Below are positions 16,607 through 27,145 of a stretch of DNA of 64,000 nucleotides, piece after piece (within the stretch, counting starts at the first letter, position 1; each line of letters begins with the position of its first letter). The notes beneath the pieces are model-generated. The model made no database searches. It saw only the letters and a list, made by a program, of their open reading frames with translations, and was not told the DNA's origin. The stretch comes from Planctomycetota bacterium (GTDB lineage Bacteria; Planctomycetota; UBA1135; GCA-002686595), in contig JAEUHZ010000006.1 in assembly GCA_016795205.1 (NCBI GenBank), forward strand, positions 1-64,000. The letters run 5' to 3'. A program made the position numbers and the translations under genes.

Positions 16607-19165
16607 TCAGGCCCCGGCCGGCTCCGCCTCGCGCTTCTCGGCCTTGCGCGGGGCGACCCAGAAACGCTCGCCGGCGTTGTCGACGACCGCGGCGTCGCCG
16701 CGCGCGATCCGGCCAGCGAGGATCGCGTCCGCCAAGGCGTTCTGGACGTTCTTCTGGATCGCGCGCTTGAGCGGACGGGCGCCGTACTCGGGGCTCCAGC
16801 CCTGGCGCGCGAGCTCGTCCTTGGCTCCCTCGGTGACCTCCAGGCCGATCTCCTGTTCGGCGAGGTGCTTGGCGATGCGCGCGATCTGCACGTCCACGAT
16901 CCGGCGGATCTGCTCCCGGGTGAGTGCCTGGAAGACGAGCACCTCGTCGAGGCGGTTCACGAACTCGGGGCGGAAGAAGTCGCGCACCTGGCTCTCGTCG
17001 CGCAGGTTGCTGGTCATGAGCACGAGCGTCTGCGTGAAGTCGACCGTGCGGCCCTGGCCGTCGGTCAGACGACCGTCGTCGAGGATCTGGAGCAAGACGT
17101 CGAACACGTCCGGGTGCGCCTTCTCGACCTCGTCGAACAGGATCACGGAGTGCGGCTTGCGGCGCACGGCCTCCGTCAGGGCGCCGCCCTCGTCGTAGCC
17201 CACGTAGCCGGGAGGCGCGCCGAGCAACCGCGCGACGGCGTGCTTCTCCATGTACTCGCTCATGTCGACGCGCACGAGGTTCTGCTCGTCGTCGAACAGG
17301 AACTCCGCCAAGGCCTTGGCGAGTTCCGTCTTGCCGACGCCCGTGGGGCCGAGCAGCAGGAAGCTGCCGAGCGGCCGCGTCGTCTCCTGCAGGCCGGCAC
17401 GAGCGCGGCGCACGGCCTGGGCGATGGCCTGGATGGCGTGCTCCTGCCCGATGACCCGCTCGCCGATGCGGGACTCCATCGAGAGCAGCTTCTCGCGCTC
17501 GGTCTCCAGCAGCCGCGTGGCGGGGATGCCCGTCCAGCGACTGATGACCTGAGCGATCATCTCGGCATCCACGGCCTCGGGCAGCAGCGCTCCCTGCTCC
17601 TGGACCTTGGCGAGCTTCGCGACGTTCGCGTCCAGGTCCTTCTGCGTCGCGGGCAGCTCACCGTAGCGGATCTCGGCCACGCGCTGCAGCGCCCCCTCGC
17701 GCTCCTTCTTCTGAGCCTCGTCGCGCAACGCCTCGAGGCGCAGCTTGCCGGCGCGGATCGCCGTGATCAGCTCCTTCTCGCTCGACCAGCGCGCGCGCAG
17801 CCCTGACGACTGCTCCTGCAGCTCGGCCAGTTCCTTCGCGATGCGCGCCACGCGCTTCTTCGAGTCGGGATCGTCCTCCTTCGCCAGGGCCGAACGCTCG
17901 ATCTCGAGCTGGCGCACCTTGCGCTCGACGCTGTCGAGCTCGGGCGGCAGCGAGTCGATCGCCGTGCGCAACTGCGCCGCGGCCTCGTCCACGCAGTCGA
18001 TCGCCTTGTCGGGCATGAAGCGGTCCGACACGTGTCGGTCCGCGAGCCGCGCCGCGGCCACGACGGCCTCGTCGAGCACGCGTACGCCGTGGTGGACCTC
18101 ATAGCGCTCCTTGAGGCCGCGCAGGATTGCGATCGTGTCGTCGACGCTGGGCTCGCCCACCAAGACCGGCATGAAGCGACGCTCGAGTGCCGGATCCTTC
18201 TCGACGTGCTTGCGGTACTCGTCCAGCGTGGTCGCGCCGATGCAGTGCAGCTCGCCGCGCGCCAGAGCCGGCTTGAGCATGTTGGCCGCGTCGACCGCGC
18301 CTTCCGCGCCACCCGCGCCGACGATCGTGTGCATCTCGTCGATGAACAGGATCACCTGGCCCTGCGCCTCGGCGACCTCCTTGAGCACGGCCTTGAGCCG
18401 CTCCTCGAACTCGCCGCGGTACTTCGCACCCGCCAGCAGCGAGCCGACGTCCAGCGCCAGCACGCGCTTCTCCTTCAGGCCCTCGGGCACGTCGCCGGCG
18501 ACGATGCGGTTCGCCAGCCCCTCCGCGATCGCGGTCTTGCCCACACCCGGTTCGCCGATCAGCACGGGGTTGTTCTTGCGGCGTCTCGACAGCACCTGGA
18601 TCACGCGCCGGATCTCCGCGTCACGGCCGATGACGGGGTCGAGCTTCCCGGCGCGCGCTTCCGCGGTCAGGTCCCGCGCGTACTTCTTCAGGCTCTCGAA
18701 GCTCGCCTCGGGGTCCTGCGTCTCGACCTTCCGGCCCTTGCGCACCTCCTGGATCGCAGCCTCGATGCGCTCCGGACGCGCGCCGCGCGCGGCGAGGAGG
18801 CCCGCGACCTCGGGTCCGCCCTTGCGCGCGAGCGCCAGCAGGAGGTGCTCGGTCGACGTGAAGGCGTCGCCCATCTTCTTGGCGGTCGCCTGCGCCTCCT
18901 GGAGCACTTCCGCGAGCGCGCGCGACATGGCGAGCTGGGAGCCGCTTGCCCGGGGCAGCTTCTCGAGCCCGCGCCCGATCTCCGTCGAAAGCACGCGGGG
19001 ATCGCAGTCGAGCTTCTGGAGCAGCGCCGCGGTCACGCCCTCGGGTTCCGCGAGCAGCGCCACGGCGAGGTGGGCCGGTGTCAGCTCGGGGTGTCCGGCC
19101 GCGAGGGCTGCTTGCTGGGCGGCCGCGAGGGCTTCCTGGGACTTGCGGGTGAACGAGTCGTGCAT
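16607..19165 (-). CDS. clpB: ATP-dependent disaggregase ClpB
   Basis: The 852-residue Hsp100 protein starts at ATG 19165 after AGGAG. It has the Clp N-domain ([30 protein letters not shown]), a first AAA+ module with Walker A GEPGVGKT and Walker [10 protein letters not shown], the long coiled-coil middle domain (from about residue 400 to 520), and a second AAA+ module with GPTGVGKTE and [13 protein letters not shown]. The middle domain and the lack of a ClpP-binding loop in its usual place favour ClpB over ClpA or ClpC. With DnaK it would rescue aggregated proteins after stress. No CIRCE element is visible upstream. The extra C-terminal [12 protein letters not shown] tail is unremarkable. Confidence 0.97.
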   Translation of the reverse strand: MHDSFTRKSQEALAAAQQAALAAGHPELTPAHLAVALLAEPEGVTAALLQKLDCDPRVLSTEIGRGLEKLPRASGSQLAMSRALAEVLQEAQATAKKMGDAFTSTEHLLLALARKGGPEVAGLLAARGARPERIEAAIQEVRKGRKVETQDPEASFESLKKYARDLTAEARAGKLDPVIGRDAEIRRVIQVLSRRRKNNPVLIGEPGVGKTAIAEGLANRIVAGDVPEGLKEKRVLALDVGSLLAGAKYRGEFEERLKAVLKEVAEAQGQVILFIDEMHTIVGAGGAEGAVDAANMLKPALARGELHCIGATTLDEYRKHVEKDPALERRFMPVLVGEPSVDDTIAILRGLKERYEVHHGVRVLDEAVVAAARLADRHVSDRFMPDKAIDCVDEAAAQLRTAIDSLPPELDSVERKVRQLEIERSALAKEDDPDSKKRVARIAKELAELQEQSSGLRARWSSEKELITAIRAGKLRLEALRDEAQKKEREGALQRVAEIRYGELPATQKDLDANVAKLAKVQEQGALLPEAVDAEMIAQVISRWTGIPATRLLETEREKLLSMESRIGERVIGQEHAIQAIAQAVRRARAGLQETTRPLGSFLLLGPTGVGKTELAKALAEFLFDDEQNLVRVDMSEYMEKHAVARLLGAPPGYVGYDEGGALTEAVRRKPHSVILFDEVEKAHPDVFDVLLQILDDGRLTDGQGRTVDFTQTLVLMTSNLRDESQVRDFFRPEFVNRLDEVLVFQALTREQIRRIVDVQIARIAKHLAEQEIGLEVTEGAKDELARQGWSPEYGARPLKRAIQKNVQNALADAILAGRIARGDAAVVDNAGERFWVAPRKAEKREAEPAGA

Positions 19166-19327
19166 GGGTGGCGTCTCCTGGGCGCGAGCGGCCTGGGGCA
19201 ATGCCCATGCCGGGCGGGAAACCACATTCCAGGGCCCTGGGGTGGGCCTGCACCGCCATTCCGGCGGGGCGCTGCCGAAGTGGCATCGAGCCTCGGCGCT
19301 CCGGCACCGCACGCTGCGGGTCGACGC

Positions 19328-19834
19328 TCAGTCCATGATCTCGAGCAACTCGTCGAGGTCCATCAGCGCGCACTGCTCACGCAGATCCGCACGCCGGACC
19401 CGCCTGCGCGCGCGCACCTCGACGCGCTCCTGGTCTACCCGTCCGCCATAGTCGTGGACGAGCACGCCACACTCCCCAGTCGCGGCGTAGACGGCGAGGG
19501 CGAGTTCCACGATCACCTCGTGGAGCCCAGCGCCCTGCTCAGGTTTCCGCCTGGCCTGCGCCAGCGAGCGCTCGATCTTGGCGTTGCTCCAGCCCAGCCG
19601 CGCGTAGCGCTGGCGAGCTCTCTCGCGCCCCGCGTCCGAGCGGGCGGAGCGCGGTCGGCGGTACCACCCGCAGGCGCAGCCGCCGGCCGACACGAGCAGG
19701 GGTGCGGACCGGGGCGTGAGCCCGGTGAACAGCTCCAGGGCCGCCGGCTCGAGGGTGAGGTCGTGCGCGGAGAAGCGCTCGACGACGCCGGGTGCGAGCC
19801 TCGGAGGGACGACCAGCACGATGAAGAAGCACAT
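19328..19834 (-). CDS. Hypothetical 168-residue protein
   Basis: It starts [18 protein letters not shown] at ATG 19834 with GAGGAG upstream. Residues 40-80 contain [15 protein letters not shown], with a Cys-x-Cys pair. Further on are an Arg-rich helix and the acidic end [10 protein letters not shown]. The N-terminal hydrophobic stretch is short and interrupted by prolines, so it is more likely a buried beta-strand than a signal peptide. I do not recognise the family. It lies between pdxH and clpB on the same strand, 59 bases after pdxH. Confidence 0.7.
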   Translation of the reverse strand: MCFFIVLVVPPRLAPGVVERFSAHDLTLEPAALELFTGLTPRSAPLLVSAGGCACGWYRRPRSARSDAGRERARQRYARLGWSNAKIERSLAQARRKPEQGAGLHEVIVELALAVYAATGECGVLVHDYGGRVDQERVEVRARRRVRRADLREQCALMDLDELLEIMD

Positions 19835-19893
19835 GGGGCTCGGCTCCTCGGATCGTGAACCACTCTCTCCGCGCGCGTCGGCCTGGGCCGTGG

Positions 19894-20526
19894 TCAGGGC
19901 GCGAGCCGCACGAGCTCCCAACCCTCGCCCGCGCGCCGGAACCGCAGCCGGTCGTGGAGTCGGCTCGGGCGACCCTGCCAGAACTCGACCTCGGTAGGGA
20001 CGATGCGGAAGCCGCCCCAGTGGGTCGGCAGGGGGATCTGGTCCCGAAAGCGTGCGCGCGCGGCGTCGACTTGCTGCTCGAGCTCCTGGCGACCGGCCAG
20101 GATCGCGGTCTGGATCGAGGCCCAGGCGCTCAGGCAGCTCTCGATCGGGCGCGAGGCGAAGTAGAGCGCGGACTCGGTCCGGCTGAGCTTCTCGACGGTC
20201 CCGCGGACGCGGACCTGGCGCTCGAGCTCCTTCCAGAAGATGCAGGCCTCGGCGCGCGGGTTCAGCCCGAGCTCGCGACCCTTCTGGCTGCGGTAGTCCG
20301 TGAAGAACGAGAACCCGCGCTGGTCGTAGCCCTTGAGGAGCACCATGCGCACGGAGGGCGCGCCGTCCGGCGTCGCCGTGGCGAGGGCCATGGCATTCGG
20401 CTCGTCGATCTCGGCCTTCAAGGCCTCGTCCATCCAGCGGCGGAACTGCGCCAGCGGGTCGGCCGCCACGTGCGACTCGTCCAGAGCGGCCTTGCGGTAG
20501 TCGCGGCGCAGGTCGGCGAGGTTCAT
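19894..20526 (-). CDS. pdxH: Pyridoxine/pyridoxamine 5'-phosphate oxidase
   Basis: The 210-residue FMN-dependent enzyme converts pyridoxine or pyridoxamine 5'-phosphate to pyridoxal phosphate, the last step of the DXP-dependent B6 pathway and of salvage. Family motifs are clear: DPLAQFRRWMDEA, AMALATATPDGAPSVRMVLLK (FMN-binding strand; residues 52-72), FFTDYRSQKGREL and ESCLSAWASIQT. The C-terminal PTHWGGFRIVPTEVEFWQG ends RLHDRLRF. ATG 20526 gives the usual family length; a longer frame to 20613 adds unconserved residues. Its pathway partner pdxJ is 15 kb away. Confidence 0.96.
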   Translation of the reverse strand: MNLADLRRDYRKAALDESHVAADPLAQFRRWMDEALKAEIDEPNAMALATATPDGAPSVRMVLLKGYDQRGFSFFTDYRSQKGRELGLNPRAEACIFWKELERQVRVRGTVEKLSRTESALYFASRPIESCLSAWASIQTAILAGRQELEQQVDAARARFRDQIPLPTHWGGFRIVPTEVEFWQGRPSRLHDRLRFRRAGEGWELVRLAP

Positions 20527-20676
20527 GCGGATGGGGGCGGGCCTCACAGGGGCCTGCCCGCAGCCTGCGCAGGATACCGCTCGCGCCGCCCGCGGCCGCC
20601 CGGGCCCGCTCACACTGCGATGTTATCCTGACTGCGAGGCTCGGCGCCCGCCCGACTTCGACCGGCAGACCTGCGC

Positions 20677-22626
20677 ATGATCCGAATCCCCCCCCGGGTG
20701 CTGCTGCCACTCACGGTGCTCGTCTTCGCGCTCTCGGCGTGGTACGGCGCCAGTCTCGATCTCTCGGACTTCGTCACGGACGACGGCGGCATCACCCTGC
20801 GCTACGCCGAGCGCATCGCCGAGGGCCGGGGGTTCAACTACAACGACGGCGAGGCGATCAACGGCTCCTCGAACCCGCTGTACACGCTGGTCCTGGCCGG
20901 TCTCCTGGCCCTGGGGCTCTCCCCGCAGGCCGCGATCCTCGCCATCGCGATCCCGGCCCTGGCGGCCACCACGGCGCTGCTCTTCCATGCCTTCGCGCGC
21001 TACTGGTCGCTGTTCGCCGCGCTGCTCTCGATCCCGGTCTACTGGAGCGCCGAGTTCGTCCTGAACTACCAGTTCGACGCGCTCGAGCCGACGTTCACGA
21101 TCCTGTTCGCGGCGCTCCTGTTCCTGGCGTTGCACACCCACAGCCGCACGTTCCAAGGCGTCTGCCTGGGCCTGCTCGTCGCGAACAAGCTGGACGGCGC
21201 CCTCGCGCCGATCGCCTTCACGCTCCTGTGGATCGTGCTCGAGCGTCGCTTCCCGTGGCGTCAGGCCGTGTCGGCGTTGGCGGCCGCGGCGCCGGTCTTC
21301 CTGGTGCTGCTCGTGTCCTTTGGCTCGATCCTGCCGAACTCGATGCTGACCAAGCTCGGCGCGGAGACGGTCAAGGGCTTCGATCCGTTCTGGATGGTCA
21401 ACAACCTGCGCTACAACCTGCCTGAGTTCGCGATCCCCGCGCTGCTGTCCTTCCTCCTGCCCGTGCCCGAGCCCGGACCGGCCCGCCTGGCGCGCGGCGT
21501 CGTGCAACTCTGGCTGACGCTGGTCCTCGTGGCCTACGCCACGATCGACCTGGGCGACCCGTACCCCTGGTACATCGCACTGCCCGCGTTCCTGATCGTG
21601 ATCCTGGCCGTGATCACCGTCCATTCGATCTTCCATGGGGTGGCGACGGTCACCGCAGCGGGCGCCGCGGCGCTGCGGGCCTCCACGGGCCAGCGGATCG
21701 CGCGGGTGCTGGGCGTGGGCATGCTGGCGATCTACGGCTTGTACGAGCCGCTACCGGCGATCCTGGATAGGGTGCGTGATCCCGAGCGGCCCGATCGGGT
21801 CAAGGACATCTATGCCTCCGAGATCGCGCGGCAGGCGGGCGGCGCCTGGCTGCGCAAGTACACGGACGGCACCGAGGTCTTCTGGTCGCACTTCGGGCTC
21901 CCGAGCTTCGAGTACAAGGGCCCCGTCTTCGACGGCTCGCGCCTGAACTCACCCGACGACCCCACGGCGCTGGAGCGCGCGCCTTACGCCATGTTCGGGC
22001 CCTACGTGGGCGACATGAAGCCTCCGCCGACGTACTTCGGCAAGGACCTCGTCGGCCTGTTCCGCTACAGCCCCAAGGCTCAGGCCTACGCGGTCTATGC
22101 GCGCGCCGACAGCCAGATCGCGCGCGCCGGCCGCACCCACTTCGGGTTCCACTTCCAGCCGCGGGAAGCCTTCGACGCGTTGGCCCGCACTCCGGCCGTT
22201 CCGGGTCAGCACTTCCGCATCGTCGAGGGCGTCCTGCACCAAACCGTCCCCTCCGCGCTGGCCTTCGTGTTCGAGGCACCGGACGAGACCGTCCTGACGT
22301 TCACGCCGCGCCATCCGCGGCGCGAAGTTGGCGCGGACGGCGGAGCGTCCTGGAGTGTTCAACTCGATGGACAGATCGTCGCCAGCGGCGAGCTCCGACC
22401 GGGCGAGCCCACGCGGCTCCACCGCGTGAAGATCGACACGGAGAGTCCGCGCGGCCTGCACCGGATCCTCTTTCGCGTCGATCCGATCGACCCGGATCGA
22501 CCGCCGCGGCACTTCGCGTGGGCGCACCTGTCGGGCGCTCCGGACGCACCGCTCACGAGCGACGACTTCCGGGTGCTCTGCGACCCGTGGGCCCGGCGGA
22601 TCGACGCGGTCGAGGGTGCGCGCTGA
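20677..22626 (+). CDS. Polytopic membrane protein, GT-C glycosyltransferase-like
   Basis: The 649-residue protein has about ten hydrophobic helices in residues 1-360 and a soluble C-terminal portion of about 290 residues. Near the N-terminus, DFVTDDGGITLRYAERIAEGRGF carries the acidic pair after the first helix that in GT-C enzymes (ArnT/PMT/PglB-like) lies in the first periplasmic loop and is catalytic. GEAINGSSNPLYTLVLAGL matches the usual continuation in planctomycete and cyanobacterial relatives. Such enzymes move sugars from polyprenyl-phosphate carriers to lipids or proteins. The acceptor is unknown. It faces another GT-C-like gene convergently, only 30 bases apart. Confidence 0.8.
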   Translation: MIRIPPRVLLPLTVLVFALSAWYGASLDLSDFVTDDGGITLRYAERIAEGRGFNYNDGEAINGSSNPLYTLVLAGLLALGLSPQAAILAIAIPALAATTALLFHAFARYWSLFAALLSIPVYWSAEFVLNYQFDALEPTFTILFAALLFLALHTHSRTFQGVCLGLLVANKLDGALAPIAFTLLWIVLERRFPWRQAVSALAAAAPVFLVLLVSFGSILPNSMLTKLGAETVKGFDPFWMVNNLRYNLPEFAIPALLSFLLPVPEPGPARLARGVVQLWLTLVLVAYATIDLGDPYPWYIALPAFLIVILAVITVHSIFHGVATVTAAGAAALRASTGQRIARVLGVGMLAIYGLYEPLPAILDRVRDPERPDRVKDIYASEIARQAGGAWLRKYTDGTEVFWSHFGLPSFEYKGPVFDGSRLNSPDDPTALERAPYAMFGPYVGDMKPPPTYFGKDLVGLFRYSPKAQAYAVYARADSQIARAGRTHFGFHFQPREAFDALARTPAVPGQHFRIVEGVLHQTVPSALAFVFEAPDETVLTFTPRHPRREVGADGGASWSVQLDGQIVASGELRPGEPTRLHRVKIDTESPRGLHRILFRVDPIDPDRPPRHFAWAHLSGAPDAPLTSDDFRVLCDPWARRIDAVEGAR

Positions 22627-22656
22627 GTCCGCTGGGGTGCTGCCCGCGGGCTCGGT

Positions 22657-24576
22657 TCAGTCACCGCCCTCCATCCGCAGGAGCTCCGCCCGCGCCGCGC
22701 GCGCGAGCTCTGCGAACGCCGGGTCGAGGCCGCACAGCTCCAGCGCGCGCTCCAGGGCCGCGCGCGCGCTGTCACGCTGGCCAGCGTAGCTGCGGAAGGT
22801 CCCCAGGCGCAGCCACAGGACGGGCTCCTGCGGCTGGCTGCGCAGCGCGACCTCGACGTGGTGCGCAGCGTCCTCGAAGCGGCCCTGTGCCGCGCGGGCC
22901 AGGGCCAGCACGCGCTGTCCCTGCGGGTTGTCGGGCCAGTCGCGCACGACCTGCTCGAGCTCGCGCGCCGCGTCGTCGGATCGGCCGGACTCCAGCAGCG
23001 CGGCCCCGAGCTGGAAGCGCCAGGCGGTCTCCACGCGTCCGAGGGCCTCACCCCAGCGCACGCCGCCTTCGATGCGCGCGAGCGCCTCGCGGCGCAGGGC
23101 GTCGGCTCGCTCGGGCTCCAGCGCCGCCAGCTCCCCGGCCACGACGCCCAACCCCACCTCGAACTTCGGCGCGGGCGCGGCACGCGCACCGCGCTCGAAG
23201 AGCGCGCGCGCCTCCTGGAGCAGCGCGCGCCGGGCCGGGGCGTCAGGGGCCGTGGCCGATTGCACCAGGCACCACGAGCCGAGGTTGTGCAGCGCCACGC
23301 CGCAGTCCGGATCGACCGCGAGTGTGTGCTCCCACAGGGCGCGCGTGTCCCGCCAGACGCGCGTCTGTACGTGTGTCGCCCAGCACAGTGCCCCGGCCAG
23401 GACCAGGAGAACCGTGCGTGCAACACCTGCGTTCCTGCGCGCCAGAACCGCCAGCGCCGCGCCGGCCAGGATCGCGAATGGCATCGTGGAGAAGTAGCTG
23501 TAGCGGTCGGCCACGAGCTGCGGACCCGCCTGCGCGACGCCGCTGACCGGAGAGAGGATCACGGCGAACGCGGTCCACGCAGCCAGCAGCGCGGGCGCGC
23601 GCCCACGCAGCCCGACCAGGATGAGCGTGAGCGCCACGGCAGCCGCGGCCGGGATCAGGAGGCGAGGCGTGAGCAGCGAGGCAGGCAGCTCGTGGATCGG
23701 CACGAGGTTCACCGGCCACAGCGTCTTCGCGGTGTAGAACGCCAGGCCATACGCCGCCTGGACTGCGCGTTCCGCCAGGCCATGGCGCTCGATGTCGATC
23801 AGCGCGGCTTGCGTCGAGGCCTGTGCCGCCAGCGCCAGGGCGCCGAAGACCCCCGAGAGCAGCACGAATGGCAGCTTGTCGAGCAGCGCGAGCCGCGCCT
23901 GGCGCTCCAGGCGGCGCAGCGGCCAGACGTCCAGGACGAGCAGCAGGGCCGGGAGGACGATCGCGGCAGCCTTGGCGCACAACGACAGGAGAGCGAACAC
24001 GAGCGCAGCCGCGTACCAGCGTGCCCTGCGACCCGCGGTCGCCGTCGCGTAGCGGATCCAGGCCTGGATCGCGAGCACGAAGAACATCCCCCCCAGGACG
24101 TCACGGCGCTCCGTGATCCAGGCCACGGACTCGACCCGCAATGGATGCACGGCGAAGCTCGCCGCAGCGCAGAGCGCACCCAACTCGACCGAGGGCTCGT
24201 GGAGATCGGCCGCCAGTCCGATCGCGAGCAGGCGCCGCGCGAGCTGGAACAACGCCAGCGCGGTCGCGGCATGCAGCGCGACGTTCGTGAGGTGATAGCC
24301 GCGTGCGTCGAGACCCCACAGCTCCCAGTCGAGCCCCAGAGTCAGCCAGGAAAGCGGCTGGTAGTGCCCCATGTGGAAGGTCGTCGCCATCCACGCCAAG
24401 TGGTCCGGGGTCAGTCCGCGCCAGGCCCAGTTCTCGGTGAAGTTGCGGTCGTCGTCCCACTGCACCCAATCCGCCCCCAGGGCCGGCGCGAACGCCGCGG
24501 CGACGAGCAGCAGCAACGCCACAGGAGCGGCCCAGGCTTGGCGGCCACCGGGCACGGCCACGGACGCGCTGGGCAT
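22657..24576 (-). CDS. Polytopic membrane protein with TPR tail (TMTC-like)
   Basis: The 639-residue protein has around ten hydrophobic helices in residues 1-400 and TPR repeats in the last 200 residues (LEQVVRDWPDNPQGQRVLAL, HHVEVALRSQPQEPVLWLRLG). Motifs typical of the TMTC/DUF1736-like group are present: ADWVQWDDDRNFTEN after the first helix, and HPLRVESVAWITERRDVLGG. The conserved YSYFST follows later. Eukaryotic TMTC proteins are O-mannosyltransferases of cadherins; bacterial homologues are largely uncharacterised but are expected to glycosylate exported substrates. The catalytic Asp pair (DD in the first loop) is retained. ATG 24576 begins a short cytoplasmic leader before the first helix. 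Confidence 0.82.
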   Translation of the reverse strand: MPSASVAVPGGRQAWAAPVALLLLVAAAFAPALGADWVQWDDDRNFTENWAWRGLTPDHLAWMATTFHMGHYQPLSWLTLGLDWELWGLDARGYHLTNVALHAATALALFQLARRLLAIGLAADLHEPSVELGALCAAASFAVHPLRVESVAWITERRDVLGGMFFVLAIQAWIRYATATAGRRARWYAAALVFALLSLCAKAAAIVLPALLLVLDVWPLRRLERQARLALLDKLPFVLLSGVFGALALAAQASTQAALIDIERHGLAERAVQAAYGLAFYTAKTLWPVNLVPIHELPASLLTPRLLIPAAAAVALTLILVGLRGRAPALLAAWTAFAVILSPVSGVAQAGPQLVADRYSYFSTMPFAILAGAALAVLARRNAGVARTVLLVLAGALCWATHVQTRVWRDTRALWEHTLAVDPDCGVALHNLGSWCLVQSATAPDAPARRALLQEARALFERGARAAPAPKFEVGLGVVAGELAALEPERADALRREALARIEGGVRWGEALGRVETAWRFQLGAALLESGRSDDAARELEQVVRDWPDNPQGQRVLALARAAQGRFEDAAHHVEVALRSQPQEPVLWLRLGTFRSYAGQRDSARAALERALELCGLDPAFAELARAARAELLRMEGGD

Positions 24577-24715
24577 GGCGTGAGCCTAGCACTGGCGCGC
24601 ACAGCGCGGAGGCACAGGCCGGAGGCACGCGTGCCGGGCGCGGGCTCGAGGTGCGTCCTCGCGCTGCCAGCGGCGTGCGCACGCACGCTGCGCAGCCGGC
24701 GGCCGTCGCGCACAC

Positions 24716-27145
24716 TCAGCGCTCGCGCATGCGCCCGGCGGTCAGGTCCACCTGCTGGAGTCCGCCCTTCGTGACGCGCAGCGGGAAGGGCGGGCCCGGC
24801 TCGCGCGCGGGGTGCAACGCGATCAGCCACAGCGCGCGATCGCACGGGACGTGTGGCAGTGCGAAGACTCCACCCGGGCGAGCGCGCACGGCTCCGCTGG
24901 GCCCTGGACCCCTGCCGCCGCTGGCGCTCAACTCACGGTCGGCTTCGGCCAGGTCCCGACGCGAGAGCTCGCCGGCGCCGGTCAGGAGCACCCAAGCACC
25001 ATCCAGGGGATCGCCGCGTTCGTCGAGCACGCGCCCTTCGATACGCGCGCCGCGGTCGACGGAGATCTCGATCGGTCCGGTCAACTCGCGCGCGCCCAGC
25101 TCGATCGGTCCCGCACAGGTCGGGGCGTGGCCGGGCACGGTCACCGCGACGAGGTAGCGTCCCGGCGCGAGCCCATCGAACGCGAAGGTGTGCGTGCGCG
25201 GTGGCGGCTCGCCACCGAACCCCAGCGAGACCTGTGCGCGGCTGCGTGCCGCGAACAGCGGCCAGAAGTCGCCGTCCAGCAGCCCGGGCGAGCCGTCCTC
25301 GATGGGACGTACGACGACGTCCAGGAAGTCCAGCAGCACCGGCGTGCGTCCCGCGGACTCCACGATCCGCCCGTGGATCTCAGCGTCGTGAGTGCCGCCT
25401 GGCCGCGGATCGGTGCGGCGCTTCAGCCGCACCTCGATCGGCGCTCCGCCGGGCACGACGCCCTCGAGCGTGAACGCCGAGTGCGTGGCCGAGTGGAACC
25501 GCAGCGTGTGCGGCCGCGCAGCGAGCGCCGGGATGCGCGCATGCTCGGAGTCCTGCACCTCGGCGGGCAGCCAGTGGTTGGGGTCGCCATCGAAAGCATG
25601 GAGCTGGACGGCGGGCTCGCCGACCGCCGCTTCCGCCGCGGGGCGTCCGGACTCGTCGAGCACGCGTAGCACGATCTCCGCGCCCGGCGCGAGCTGCACC
25701 TCGAGCTCGGTACGATCCGGTGCGTCGAGCGTGCGTCGCTGCTCGTGGATCGCGAACCCTGCTGCGCGCGCATCGACGCGCACGAGCTTGGGGCCCAGTC
25801 GTGTCCCGGCGAGCTCGGCGCGGCCGGAGGCGTCGGCCTGCGCGCCATCCTCGCGCTCGAGCCAGCTCGCGCCGCCGCTCTGCACCGGGCGCAGCGCGTG
25901 GACCAGCGCGCCGGGCACGGGCGCCCCGCGCGGGTCGCGAACCACGACCGCGAGGGTCCAGACCCCGGGCCGATCCAGGACCTCTTCGGGGAGCTGGATG
26001 CGGCGCGTGGGGAGCACCAGCGCCGGCCGGACGCGTGCCGGTTCGTCGGTGTGGCGCAGGGTGCCCGTGTCGACCGTGATCGCGTACTCCTCGCCAGCGG
26101 GCGTGCCGACCGGCAGCACGAGCGCGAACACGCCGTGCGCGTCCGTCACGGCTTCGACGCTGGACACCGGGAACTTGCCCTCGCGCGCGGCCGACGCGGC
26201 GCGCACGCGCGCGCCCTCGACCGCCAGGCCCAGCACGTCCACGACGCGTCCGGCGAGGTGCGCGGGAGCGAGCGGAGCCGGAGCCGTCCGACCCGCCGGC
26301 CCGACGTCCGGGCGACCTTCGTCCACGACGGGTGCGATCGCGGCGCGCAGGCCGGACGACGCGTCGTTTCCCGCCTCTGCGTCGAACGCGGTGAGCGGCT
26401 CGCGGTCGCGGGGAGCGTCCGCCGCGCGCGCGATTTCCGCCGGGTGCGGCGGGGCCTCGTGGCGTCGCACCAGGACGAGAGCCACCGCACCCGCGACGAA
26501 CACGGCGGCGCCGACCAGCAGGCTGGGCGCGGCGGCCGCGGAGATCCATGGCGACGAGCGCAGCGCGCACAGTCGCGCCTCGAGGTCCGCCGGCGTGCGC
26601 GGAGCCTCGAGCTCGCGCAGGCTGCCCGCGACCGCGCCCGCCGAGAACGCGTAGCCCAGGTGCGCCAGGCGCTCGCGCAGCCGCTCCAGCCCGCGCTGCA
26701 CGCGCTCGTGCGCGGTCGAGGCGCCGATCCCCAGTGCCGAGCCGATCTCGGCATAGCCGAACTCCTCCGTGCAGCGCAGCACGACCGCGCCACGCAACTC
26801 GTCGGGGAGCTCGGAGAGCTCGCGCGCCAAGAGCGCCTCGAGCTCGCGCCGCTCCACCTCGTCCTCTCGGCGTGATTCCGTGCGTCCCATCGCGATGTCG
26901 GCCTCCCGCCGCGCGCGGGACGTCTCGGATCGGCGCGCCGCGAGCACCTCGTGCACGGCGGCGCAGGCCAGCAAGGCCCCGGGATCGCGCGCCTCGCGCG
27001 CCGGGATGCGACCTTCGAGCAGCCGCCGGAACACCTCGCTCACGGCGTCCAGCGCCTCGGCGTCGTCGCGAGCCGCGCGGCGCGCGGCTCGATGGACTCG
27101 GGCATGGTGCTCGCGCACCAGCCGTTCGAACTCGCTGCGCTCCAT
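24716..27145 (-). CDS. ECF-type sigma factor fused to a membrane helix and carboxypeptidase-regulatory-like domains
   Basis: The 809-residue protein starts at ATG 27145; an in-frame GTG at 27157 is an alternative. Residues about 5-75 are sigma region 2-like (FERLVREHHARVHRAARRAA) and about 105-160 region 4-like, with the recognition helix in YAEIGSALGIGASTAHERVQ. One transmembrane helix spans about 201-226. The remaining 580 residues hold several Ig-like carboxypeptidase-regulatory repeats (LAGRVVDVLGLAVEGARV, VVRDPRGAPVPGALV, VLDESGRPAAEAAV, EGRVLDERGDPLDGAWV). The layout copies the gene at 2678-4897 with an unrelated outer part. The likely role is an envelope-sensing, membrane-tethered transcription factor. 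No dedicated anti-sigma gene adjoins it. Confidence 0.87.
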   Translation of the reverse strand: MERSEFERLVREHHARVHRAARRAARDDAEALDAVSEVFRRLLEGRIPAREARDPGALLACAAVHEVLAARRSETSRARREADIAMGRTESRREDEVERRELEALLARELSELPDELRGAVVLRCTEEFGYAEIGSALGIGASTAHERVQRGLERLRERLAHLGYAFSAGAVAGSLRELEAPRTPADLEARLCALRSSPWISAAAAPSLLVGAAVFVAGAVALVLVRRHEAPPHPAEIARAADAPRDREPLTAFDAEAGNDASSGLRAAIAPVVDEGRPDVGPAGRTAPAPLAPAHLAGRVVDVLGLAVEGARVRAASAAREGKFPVSSVEAVTDAHGVFALVLPVGTPAGEEYAITVDTGTLRHTDEPARVRPALVLPTRRIQLPEEVLDRPGVWTLAVVVRDPRGAPVPGALVHALRPVQSGGASWLEREDGAQADASGRAELAGTRLGPKLVRVDARAAGFAIHEQRRTLDAPDRTELEVQLAPGAEIVLRVLDESGRPAAEAAVGEPAVQLHAFDGDPNHWLPAEVQDSEHARIPALAARPHTLRFHSATHSAFTLEGVVPGGAPIEVRLKRRTDPRPGGTHDAEIHGRIVESAGRTPVLLDFLDVVVRPIEDGSPGLLDGDFWPLFAARSRAQVSLGFGGEPPPRTHTFAFDGLAPGRYLVAVTVPGHAPTCAGPIELGARELTGPIEISVDRGARIEGRVLDERGDPLDGAWVLLTGAGELSRRDLAEADRELSASGGRGPGPSGAVRARPGGVFALPHVPCDRALWLIALHPAREPGPPFPLRVTKGGLQQVDLTAGRMRER

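Noticed and set aside
16607-19327. Heat-shock control element (CIRCE) upstream of clpB
   Set aside because: No TTAGCACTC-type inverted repeat is present before the clpB start.
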